Part shown: positions 53,918 through 64,000 of the stretch, piece by piece
Layout: each line of letters starts with the position of its first letter
How positions within the stretch are numbered: the stretch's first letter is position 1
Assembly (NCBI GenBank): GCA_037074765.1
Contig: JBAMDO010000009.1
Location: 347,231 to 411,230 of the forward strand
From: Mansonella perstans
Lineage: Eukaryota > Nematoda > Chromadorea > Rhabditida > Onchocercidae
Direction of reading: 5' to 3'
Length of the DNA stretch: 64,000 bases
Program-made: the position numbers and the translations under genes
The notes under the pieces: model-generated
The model's input: only the letters and a program-made list of their open reading frames with translations
What the model was told of the DNA's origin: nothing
Databases searched by the model: none

Positions 53918-56900
53918 TTAATTGTTTGGCCTGAAATGAATAGGAACTGCTCAAAAACTTGATTTTATCGAAAATATCATTTGCTAGAAACGATTTTACT
54001 TTCATAATGATAAGGTTAACAAAAGCATCGTAATGTAAGAAATTCTTTATGGCAGCAAATAATGCGAATAAAAGTACTTTCTGATGCTAGTCGCCAGTTC
54101 AATCGCAGCCCATAAAATTACAAATTTATTCTGAACGAATAATGTTTTATGAACAATTCAATCAAACAAACCTTGTCCATTCAACTTTCAATACAAGATG
54201 GTCTAACTTATATCCGTTCAGTTTCTGTATTGCGGCTTCTGTTTGACTGCGATGTTCAAATGTGACGAAAGCGAATCCTTTAGGTTTATTCGTGTGCTTA
54301 TCTTTCGCAATAAAGACTCGGTTTACGGTACCCATAGTACCAAATAAAGCACGGAGCTCCTAAAATTATCGCTTATTCCTTTTTGAAATTCATTACTTTT
54401 ACTCAACTTCCGGTCTCATGTTAACATCAGAGTAACAGCAATAATCTCAAACTTTCAGATTATATATTATTATTATATAAATTTTTATTACATGCTTCTC
54501 ACCTTTTAATATATATTAAAACTATAATATGCAGTTTTTTTTTTTTTTTTTTCAAATAGTGGCATGATATAAACTAAACGTGGAGTAAGACAAAGTTCGA
54601 CAAAGAAAACGTGGTTCAAATTTTCAATGTCATTTAAATTTTGTGGTCCAAACTTCCGGAAAATAAACCAACCACTTCATCACATTCTTCCGGTAAATTT
54701 GTAACTCTGCATGTATTTTCTTCAGATCTTCTTTCTGCACCACCTGTAATTGCCGGGCGATCTCCTCGCATCCCCGGTGCAACATACTTGCCTGACCCGG
54801 GCACTGCCGGGCCAAGTTTCGTATCTTTCTCTTTACTCTCCAGATCTTCCTCATCATCTTTTGCATACATGGACTTGTATGGACAGCTTACAGACCAATG
54901 TTCATCCGACTAAAACCAATTTCAGAATATGAATTAATTTGTATGCACCTCAATTAATCAGATCATACCTCAGTAAGGTTAGATCACCCTTTGCTTTCTC
55001 AATGAAATTTGCTCAAGTTGCATTCAACCCACCCGATATTTAAGTTTACAAGTATAGCGTAAAGTTTTTCTTTATGCTATACTTGTATACTTGTAAAAAA
55101 ACAAAATTGTAAGATTCTAGTCCTTCAAGAAATGGTGGCGACCAAAAATTTTTATTTCCTATCTCAAAACCGAAAAAACTAACTTTGCAGTAGCGACAAT
55201 GGGTGAATGACCCTCCAGCTGTCGTTGTAACCTTAGTTCCTTCATCTCCCATATCGAGTTGTTGCTAAATTATACTTATTATATTTCCAATGATTCAAAA
55301 TCTACAAAAATACAACAGAAAAAAAAGAAATATCAAAGACAAACTGATACTTAGTAACCGAAAAAACTGAAGCAATACTTTACATAAATATTTTGATTTG
55401 AGTTGAGAAAAATGTTATATAACATTATTTTCAATTTGTCATTGTGCAGTAAATCTGTAATGTTCTTTGTTCCAAAGCAATAAAAGTATTTTCTCCAACA
55501 TTTGAGATATAATCATATTGTAAACATTGGAAGCTTCCTGTTTATTAACTATCTCCAAGCCATCATGTCCAAGTTAACAGATAAAGCGCCTATTGTGATC
55601 TAGAGTTCTGTTCTACTCAGTTTGAAGCCTGCTTAACTTCCGTTATTTATTGCTTCCATCTATAAATCGTTATATCGTCCTCATATATATTACTCCCTGC
55701 CAACTCTTATAAAAAATTGCAAAGCAATTTTAATCTATTCACACCGAACTGTTTCAATACTGCAATACACAAAAAAACGTAAGTTTGCTTTGCCTTATTT
55801 AAATTAGCTCAGCATAAAAACCTTTCGTGACACTTACTTCGCCAGCACGATTTCTAATGAATTGCATAAGAACTTCTTCAGCGACATAAGTTGTTGACAC
55901 ATGTGGTCCAGGACCATCATTCTTACATTGTCCGAATTTCTTCCACTTCTTCCGCTCTGCTATTGGTCTTGACACCTTTTTCGTTACAACTTTAAAAGTT
56001 GTCACAACCTGTCATAAGCATATAAATAGCACAAAGCAAAACTGCTTGGGTTTGGTGCAATTATGCATCGGTTCACTTTTACATGACCTATATAAATTTG
56101 AAATTCCTCGTTTTCATTCGAATTAACTTTACTTTAAAAGTTTTCTCTCATGATGGTAATCGTCCCATTTATTAATAATAGCCCTACTCGCTACCATCTC
56201 TAGCAAAAAACCACTAATTAAATCAACATCTGCATTAAACTTTTATCACCTTGTATTTGCCGGTTTCATCAGAAATAGTATCGGTAACAATTTTAATACC
56301 ATCTTTTGTTGATTCGTTAGCTCCACTCAGAGCTGAAAAGCCAATTAAAATAAAACAATAGCAAAAGAACTTAACATAAAGAAAGCAATTCTGAAATATT
56401 TTCTCTAAATCAAGCGAAGTTCATCCTCTCAGTAGTTTCAAGTCTCAGGATTACACAACTGAGGTATCAAACATTTGTTTAACGTAACAAACTATTAAAC
56501 ATCTATCTCAATTTCAGGCAACGTTTAAATTCTGATCTCTACATACTTCTCAATAACACTTCATGAATAAAGTTAAAGTTGGCTACAGGCTGTCCAAAAA
56601 CAAAAACTGCAAAAGGATATCCGGCAACTTACTTTCCTGTTCAACTGCTTCAGCCCAACTACCAATAGCAGAAATAGAACTTCTATAATAAAAAAAAGCA
56701 TCAATCATAAGAATAGTAAGAAAATTAAACAATAAAATTAAAATTGTATATTTTTGCTATAGGATGAATACTTTTTCGTAATTAATTTCAAATTTTTCAG
56801 CTACTATTTCGATTACATATAAAGTTGATCAACTCTATCAACAATTGAGCATATCAACCAGATCTTATTTAATATTACATTTAAGTTTCTAAGATATACC

Positions 56901-57048
56901 GAAAAAATTACATCCCTTCACTTGACTGAACAAATCCACTTGACTAAGTTATACGTAGCGTAGAAAAAAATGATATAATAGTTAAAAAAGATCACATGAC
57001 TTACAAATTTGGAAGTGGAGGTGCAGTATTTGCTGCTGTTACAGCCAT
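53918..57048 (-). CDS. eif-3.G: eukaryotic translation initiation factor 3 subunit G
   Basis: RNA-binding subunit of eIF3, acting in ribosome scanning and re-initiation. Exons in transcript order: 57048-57005, 56682-56633, 56332-56250, 56008-55838, 55264-55184, 54909-54673, 54359-54172, 53930-53918, all in phase, giving 288 residues (human about 320). The N-terminus has GSWAEAVEQE, as in the eIF3i-binding region. Residues about 60-116 carry RKKWKKFGQC and GPGPHVSTTYV, the conserved eIF3G core. A CCHC zinc knuckle spans exons 5 and 6: CRYCKSDEHWSVSC (C-x2-C-x4-H-x4-C), about 140-153. An RRM at about 208-284 has RNP2-like CRVTNL and RNP1 KGFAFVTF; the protein ends KVEWTRPNN. An acceptor CTATTTCAG (AG at 57066-57067) lies 17 nt upstream of the ATG, consistent with trans-splicing. 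Likely first gene of an operon with ARL2. Confidence 0.97.
55048..55086. repeat. hairpin in an eIF3G intron
   Basis: ACAAGTATAGCGTAAAG (55048-55064) pairs with CTTTATGCTATACTTGT (55070-55086) with one mismatch around a 5-nt T loop. It lies 98 nt past the donor of the exon at 55264-55184. Confidence 0.6.
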
Positions 57049-58643
57049 TCCTCTAAATAATTAACCTGAAATAGATGATAAAGCAACTCAGCGGTATATC
57101 ATAAATAAAAATTTGCGAATTTTAACGTAGTATTGCATTCTATGAAAATTTGTACACACTATACTTTAACAATCAGTCACATGCTATAGCCTAACAAATC
57201 CTCACTTGACTTAGTTATTTATAGGTAACGTAAAAATGATCGTCCAAATGATGAGTGTATTTTCAATTTTATCATCATTTTTTCTACAAAATTTTGCCAT
57301 TTATGAAATAACTGTAATTGACATAATTTGTTTTCTTCCTTACTAAAAATCTCGACAGTCTTTTCCAACAGCCAACGATTAAACAATAATCGTTTGCATA
57401 GTATAATATTTAAATGAAATTAATTTGTTAAATATATTTATATGTGAATGACCTAGTTAATATTTTGTAATTTACAATAAATACATTGTTTACGTGAACG
57501 TTGACGTGGATTAGAATTGATTAAATTGTTAATTCTAACAATTAATTACGTCTACATCATTAAATAACTACTCTCATTTAAGAGAAAACGTCACTCCACT
57601 TAAAACAATACATGCAATCTGAAACCAAAAAATTACATCAGCATCAAACCATGCTATCAAAAATAAGTTGCACCAATTATGCAAAAAACCAGTCTCAATG
57701 AGTTGTTCGATATGGATTAGAATTGGTCGAATTGTGTTAGTTCCAACAATGAGGAATGGAGAGACCGTGTTGGATTAGATCGAATTGATTGGAAATTTAA
57801 TAAAATGGCATTATTATTATGCCAATTATTTCATTGCAAAGAATAGGTAAAAATTAATGATATTAATATGTGAGAAATATCTGAGTTAATTGTTTAGCGA
57901 AGAGAGATTTTAATGGGTAAATAAAATTACTCCATAATGTCAGTTACTTGAAATTTAAATCTAGCTGGAAATAATCATTAGATTGATAATTTTTAATAAT
58001 TTTTATCAAATTTTTTAAATTTCTGTTGATATTTCAAAATAAATTGATGAAAGTTAATGTAATAAAATGTTTCCATTTTAATATGATTGACATTTGGAAA
58101 TATTTTTTACTGTATTAGTTACTGATTATATTAGTAATCTGTTCATTCTATGACGATTTTAATTCATAAAAACATTTTGATTGAGTAAATTAAATAGTGA
58201 ATAATTAATTGTGCTTAATAATTAATAATTAATCCTATATAATTAATTACATAATGTTTGGAGACAAAATATTAGAAAGATGTATTTATACAAAAGATTG
58301 AAAAATAACATTCTGTCAATTTGAAAAATTAATTTTAATCAAAACTTTTAATGTATTAGTCAAACTTTGGAATAATGTTATAATGTTGAGAAAAAAAGAG
58401 AGGAAATATGAACTTTAAAAAAACCTGTATGTCATCCTAACGAACCATATTTTTTGTTGTCATATTAATGTTAATCTATTTCAGAATCATCATTCTGAAG
58501 CGTTGAAGAGAAATTATTGAGTTGATGAAATATTGAAAAAAAAAAAAAAACTTGAAAGGAATGTCAATGATAAATCGGAAAAAACAATCCGGCGTAGAAT
58601 AAACTATGATCTTGCTGTGATGAAGAATAGCACAACTGATGAA
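57049..58643. other. 5' flank of eIF3G, AT-rich, no gene seen
   Basis: Contains the presumed promoter and 5' end of the eIF3G (operon) transcription unit. Sequence is AT-rich with TTAATTAATAATTAAT-type words near 58200-58250 and a poly(A) run near 58537. No open frame with family resemblance. Confidence 0.55.
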
Positions 58644-58820
58644 TCTGAGGTCACATTTAAATATGCTGCAATGAGCGGACAATATATCTGAGGTCATTTC
58701 ATTTAAATATGCTGCAATGAGCGGACAATATATCTGAGGTCATTTCATTTAAATATGCTGCAATGAGCGGACAATATATCTGAGGTCATTTCATTTAAAT
58801 ATGCTGCAATGAGCGGACAA
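58644..58820. repeat. 46-bp minisatellite, four copies
   Basis: Units begin at 58644, 58687, 58733 and 58779, each starting TCTGAGGTCA and containing ATGCTGCAATGAGCGGACAA. Copies 2-4 are almost identical; copy 1 is 3 bp shorter. Near-identity implies recent amplification. Confidence 0.95.
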
Positions 58821-58878
58821 CATAGCAATGTACTAATCCTTTGCGTAACCTTTAATCTCTTTCGAGTTATATACATTT

Positions 58879-59070
58879 ATGGCCAACTCTTTTATGACTC
58901 CTAGTCAAACAATGAGCATTATGGCCAACTCTTTCATAACTCCTAGTCAAACAATGAGCATTATGGCCAACTCTTTTATGACTCTTAGTCAAACAATAAA
59001 CATTATGGCCAACTCTTTTGTGACTCCTAGTCAAACAATAAGCATTATGGCTAAACCCTTTTACAGCTCC
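58879..59070. repeat. 42-bp minisatellite, four and a half copies
   Basis: Units begin at 58879, 58921, 58963, 59005 and 59047. Because 42 is a multiple of three, one plus-strand frame stays open and would encode a 14-residue repeat (MANSFMTPSQTMSI-like). Most differences between units change the amino acid, so there is no sign of protein-level selection; treated as non-coding. Confidence 0.93.
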
Positions 59071-59670
59071 GTTTTATGACCATTGTCCATTATTGACGCT
59101 CATTCTCACGAAAGCGAATGAATTGCAGGAAAGCAAACTATGATGAGAATGGAGTATAAGTTGATCCCTGAGATTATTTGCACAGAACAGAGCTATTGAA
59201 TGCACATCAATGATAAACAGTTACCTGAGTTAATTGATATACCACTGCGTTACATCATAAGATATCTAAAAGAGTGCAGATGAAGAAATGGCATTTACGT
59301 GTTACATGATTTTGAGCTCACTTACACATGATCAGTGGATAAAGATCAGAAAATTATATTCACCTGAGTTGAGTGATGCGCAAACGGAACTTGACCCCGT
59401 TGATCTCGCAGTCTGGATCCAGCACTTTTGCTTATACATCACGTTAAGAATGAATGGTGTAAACAACCATTTACCTGATGTGCAACTGCGCTGCATGACC
59501 TTGGAATTATTCGAACAGTTAGTAAGTGGACAATAACAGAATGACACACATACTTAAGTTGAGGGATGTGCAACTCACTTACACATCCTTCAATAAGCAA
59601 GTACCAATTGTGTATTAAATTAAAAAAAAAAAAAACTGTGGTACATTGTGGTCATAAATTTGCACAGAAT
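59071..59670. other. repeat-derived region with one anonymous 82-codon frame
   Basis: The plus-strand frame 59288-59536 matches nothing I recognise. Words such as CTCACTTACACAT (near 59318 and 59573) and ACCTGAGTT / TTAAGTTGAGGGATG recur, suggesting old degenerate repeats rather than a gene. Confidence 0.4.
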
Positions 59671-59770
59671 ACCACCATTATGGATAGGATACCACCGTTG
59701 TGGATAGGAGGATACCATCACTGCGGACAAGATACCGCCATTGTGGATAAGATACCACCATTGTAGATAA
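59671..59770. repeat. 20-bp minisatellite, five copies
   Basis: Units ACCACCATTGTGGATAAGAT-like start at 59671, 59691, 59714, 59734 and 59754. Confidence 0.9.
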
Positions 59771-60097
59771 TCAATCAATTACAAAAAAAAAAAAAAACTT
59801 TACCTAACAAAATGTTTTTTTTTTAATTCCAAAAAACAATGAAAAAGTAACGGAAGAATAAAATCTATTCTTTTTTTTTTTTGAAATTAATGAAATAATT
59901 TTGTTGATAGAAAAAAATTGCATTGCAGAAAAAGAATCTATAAGGAATCTGATGACAATGTAGCTGCACTGTTCGATTTCTGCTGGAGTCACTCGTTCGC
60001 GATCGCATATGATTCAGCTAAAAAAAAATAGAAATGGACATAGCGATAGTATGAACGATATGTATACCTTCAGACAATCAGACGATGACATTGTTTT

Positions 60098-60190
60098 CTT
60101 AGATACTGCTCAGCCTTTTTTTTCTTAGATATTGGTCAGCCTTTTTTTTCTTAGATACTGGTCAGCCTTTTTTTCTTGGATACTGGTCAA
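60098..60190. repeat. 25-26-bp minisatellite, four copies
   Basis: Units CTTAGATACTGGTCAGCC plus a T run start at 60098, 60124, 60150 and 60175. The first has GCTC for GGTC and the last GGATAC for AGATAC. Confidence 0.92.
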
Positions 60191-62357
60191 TTAATGTCCA
60201 CTTTTTTTTTGTTTCTTTCGTTTCTTTCGATCAGTTATATATTGTAGCAAAGATAATTGCATAATTAGTAAACTGATAATTGCAAATTCTTCCAGTATTA
60301 TTGTTTGTCTCATTAAAGTACAATTTAAAGACAGTGATAAATTCGAAATAAAAGATTCAGTTCATAAAAGTATGGATACGATCATAAGGTCATAATGTGC
60401 CGAAAAATTGAATGATGCAATCTTCCTTCAATTATTCCTCTTATCTTTATATCAGGGACATGACATTGTTGAGTTTACAGGCATTATTTGACACTTACAG
60501 GCTTATAGGCTCTATTCAGATTTTTATTTCATTCAATCAAATTCTTCAAAAATTTCTTCATTCGAGCAACTCAACCAGAATGATAGACGTAAAATTTGAA
60601 ATTCTTTTGACAATACGGTTTTTATTTAGTGACCTATTAAATACTTCCGTGAAAGAGAAAAACTAAAATGAATTTAATCATCACAGAGATGAGCAAGAAT
60701 GGTGTCAAATAATCGGAATTCCTGAAGCAATTAATGCGACGTTGGATTAAATTTTACCAAGACTGAATGAGCTAATGAAAAAGTATCGAAATGTATGTGA
60801 ATTGGAATTCAGGAAACATTTGAAGTATTAAGTAATTATTACTGGAAGGATCGAAGTAATAAGAAAACATTCCAGAAGAACTCGGTAAATTTTTGAAGAC
60901 GGTTAGAAATAATAGAGTGGTAAGAGACACGAATCGAAGTAAATACATATGACAATGGTGACACTCCTTGCTGCTAATCATACATTTTGCAATAAGTAAA
61001 TTAAATCCTTGGGAAAAATTCCATTAATTATTCTTATCCCAGTGATTAATTATTAATTATTCCAGTAATTAATTTTTATTCAGTAATTAATTATTAAAAA
61101 TTTCAGTGATTATTAACTTTTCTAAATATTCGATAGAACTAGAAGAAAATAATAAGCTAACTTTCTGCCAATATAAATAGAAATGATTAAATGCATTTGG
61201 CAAAAGGTCTTATCAGAAGTGATCAATTGTTCTACGCTTTTATCATACATTATATCTCTTTTTAATATGTTACAATTATTTATCGATTTAAAATTTTTTT
61301 TAAAGAAGAGGATTGATTAATTTCATAGATAAATTTTTTTCAAGCAAAAGAAGTTAATGAATGCCAAAATTGATTCACTGAAATCATTAATCAAGTATTT
61401 AAGTTCTGTTTATTTTTTATGCTTATGTGAGATATAATAAGTGAAAGAATTGCACTTTGTTTTCTTTACTTTTGCTAATTACTAATGATTTAGAAGATTA
61501 AAATTTCATTTTTTTTCATCTTTGCTGATTAACAAATTGCGAACAGAAAAAGGAGTAGGTGAAAATTGTGTGTGAAGAAAGGCACGGATAAATTGCTGTA
61601 TACTAACGAAAGATTAATTAATTAAATATGTTATGAAACTTTGGCATTCTATTGAAATATAAAAATGGCAGAAATCCCAATAATTGCTATACGTATGATG
61701 AAATAGATTTTCGGAAATTTTAAATTGAAAAAAGATTGCATGAGTCTTATTGCACAATCCGACAGTTTAAACGTATCAATAATCACTGTTTCAGTGAATA
61801 AATTCTGTAAATAATCGATGAATGAATAAATTCGTAAATCAATCAATTAGCTATTTCTGATAGATTTTTGATACAAAACTATTTGGAAACAAATTATTTC
61901 ATGACTCTATCCAGTGCCCGATTTTGATCGAATCCCCAAGAAAGGAATAAATACTGTAAGTGCTCAAGAAATTTTGAATGAAAAATATAAGAATACGAAT
62001 AATCTTAACAAAATTCAAGTAATTTTCATCGAAAGTTACAAAGATTTTCATATTAATTTAAGCATTGTAATAAAAAACTGCAAATAATTATTTTTTTTCC
62101 TTTATGATAATAATTTAAGAGTCATAGCGATTAATGCTATTAATAAATGTAATTGATTAATTAACCGTATAATTAGAAATATGTTGTACAGAAGAATTAG
62201 AGAGTTGTATAAGCCATAGTTTGATATATAACAATTTCAAAGCTGTATCTGTCCATCATACTTCGTTTCACCTTGACCTTGCATCGACTACAGATCATTC
62301 AGATGAGCCATTTGACCATATGTTTCTGCTATGAACCTATTATGTAGTAATTTGTTC

Positions 62358-62492
62358 CATCGTTATGATAAGGAATGATAAGAGACAAAAATAATTAATG
62401 ATCCCTGATGAATGATAGCTATTTTTTCATCGTTATGATAAGGAATGGTAAGAGAAAAATAATTTATGATCTCTGATAAATGATAGAAACAT
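62358..62492. repeat. two tandem copies of a ~70-bp unit
   Basis: CATCGTTATGATAAGGAATG begins both copies (62358 and 62428). The copies continue through AAGAG..AAAATAATT..ATGATC..CTGAT..AATGATAG with small indels. Confidence 0.8.
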
Positions 62493-63233
62493 GTGCCTGT
62501 TTCCTTCGCATTTCTCGGAATGTGTAAAGTTACCTATATATATATATATATATATATTTGCTGTTGCAAACAAATATTTTAAAATTGCTTTAGTACTGTT
62601 TAGCTATCTTCTTTTAAATGTATAACTTGGCGATAATTAATTTGACGAAAGGCCAAACAGTTTTCAATCTTTTCACCTTATATAAACTTTTTCTATCAAT
62701 TGTTCTTCCTAAACTTTTCCATCAGTTAAGATTAAGGAAACCATTCAAGTAACTGCGACAAAAAATGCAAATCATTTAGATTTACAAAACTGATTAGTCA
62801 TTAAAAGCAATCTTCAAAAAAAAAAAAAAACATACGCTGGAATGTTAGAGAAAGTAAAACAAACCACATCTGGAAATATTTCTTAGTTTAACAATGAAGT
62901 TTCAATGCAACGAAGAAATGATTCAAAATTTTTCACCTTTTATAGAAATTATTATTGGATGGTCGACAATTAGCATAATTCTGGTAACTGAACAAAAAAC
63001 AGCGCTGCATATTGCAAACGATTGATTGAAATGCCATTCAAAATTCTGCGAATAAAAACTGTGGTAAATTTTGCATTTTGCTTTTTTTTCAAAAAAAAAA
63101 AAAATATCTTAATTCAAAGACGAACTTTGAAAATGAACGATGTGTCTTAGAATTAACTTGTTTTATGCCATATATTTTTTTTGCAAATTTTCAATTTTTT
63201 TGAATTTTGACTTTTTTCTGTCGTACTTTTTCC

Positions 63234-63271
<38 letters not shown>
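63234..63271. repeat. (TC)n microsatellite
   Basis: Pyrimidine run of TC units preceded by TTTCTCTC. The Arg/Glu-rich minus-strand frame through it is an artefact. Confidence 0.9.
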
Positions 63272-63274
<3 letters not shown>

Positions 63275-64000
63275 CTTTCCGCCACTTTGTAACTTCAAAG
63301 CGTCGAAATGTTCTTGTTTTAACATTTTTGTTTTACAGCTCATTTTTGTTTTACAAACGTTTGTTTGCAACAAATTAAAAACAAATTAAAAATTACTTAA
63401 ATGAAACAACAAGAAAGTTAATGAAGTATAACTAATACTGAATGCTGAGAAATTAATTAATATTCCAATAAAATTTTTGCAATTTGAGATGGCAAATATG
63501 AAACATTCAGCAATTTTCAGGCCAATAATAATAATTTGACTGCAAAAAAAAGGATAAGAAAGGCAAAATTTGTAATAGCACAGGAACGGGAGCTTTTGCT
63601 TATTTTCTTCGGGGAATTAACTTTTTTAGTGAAATCAATCAACGAGTGTCACTGCTAGTTGACATTACCTTCATAATTGTCTTTGAAAGTAATGCTTCAA
63701 TAATTTGTAAGGAAATTGAACCTTCGAGAATTTTCAAGTTTTAATTAAAATAACTTTTATGAGTTAATTAGCAAGAAAAATTTAGCAGTCAATCATATAT
63801 TAATCATGTTTATATGTTATGTTTTATTTCACAATAAATACATGGAAGTTTGGAAATTTTTATTTTTACTTTTCGAAGACACAAACTAATTAACCAACCA
63901 ATTAATTCAGGACAAAAAAAAAGTCGAAACATCTAAAACGATTGGAACAAAAATTCAAACTGACAGCATAAAATGCAACGAACTTTCTGATTCTATACAA

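Larger units (their letters stand above)
60191..64000. other. 3.8 kb AT-rich region, no supported gene
   Basis: Contains a 70-bp direct duplication (62358-62492), a (TA)n run at about 62534-62557, a (TC)n run at 63234-63271 and poly(A) tracts. Open frames are short and of AT-rich chance type. I see no RNA gene. Confidence 0.55.

Overview
The window looks like nuclear DNA of a parasitic nematode, most likely a filarial or other clade III species. The evidence is strongly AT-rich sequence, many short AT-rich introns with GT..AG ends, dense microsatellites, animal-specific gene families, and 3' splice sites lying 1 to about 80 nt upstream of nearly every start codon, as expected if transcripts receive a trans-spliced leader. 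All gene models were assembled by hand from reading frame, splice phase and remembered family motifs. No search was run. I saw no bacterial or viral gene.

Layout. 1582-7315 (-): a divergent PPM/PP2C-type Ser/Thr phosphatase, probably with an extra 5' exon at 10094-10149. 10150-25858: about 15.7 kb with no gene I can support, rich in (AAT)n, (ACAT)n, (AC)n and (GT)n tracts. 25859-37936 (+): phospholipase D (PX-PH-HKD-HKD) in 25 exons. 38999-41953 (+): a PRRC1-family protein, 6 exons. 43846-46473 (+): a SIM/NPAS/trachealess-class bHLH-PAS transcription factor, 7 exons. 47405-51033 (-): an NBR1-like protein with a PB1-like start, part of an FW-type domain and a C-terminal LIR-like motif. 52477-53565 (-): ARL2 small GTPase, 184 codons. 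53918-57048 (-): translation initiation factor eIF3 subunit G. 57049-64000: no gene supported, but a 1.5 kb cluster of four unrelated minisatellites.

How the genes relate. eIF3G and ARL2 lie head to tail 352 bp apart on the same strand. From memory the C. elegans orthologues (F22B5.2 and F22B5.1/evl-20) are also neighbours, so this is probably a conserved operon. The NBR1-like gene follows on the same strand 1.4 kb further on. Phospholipase D, PRRC1 and the PPM phosphatase suggest membrane-trafficking and signalling roles but form no evident pathway together.

No clearly new multi-gene system is present. The most unusual items are the divergent PPM phosphatase, the compact NBR1-like receptor candidate, a partial exon duplication beside a 109-bp inverted-repeat element in phospholipase D, an anonymous cysteine-rich open stretch near 20.7 kb, and the minisatellite cluster.
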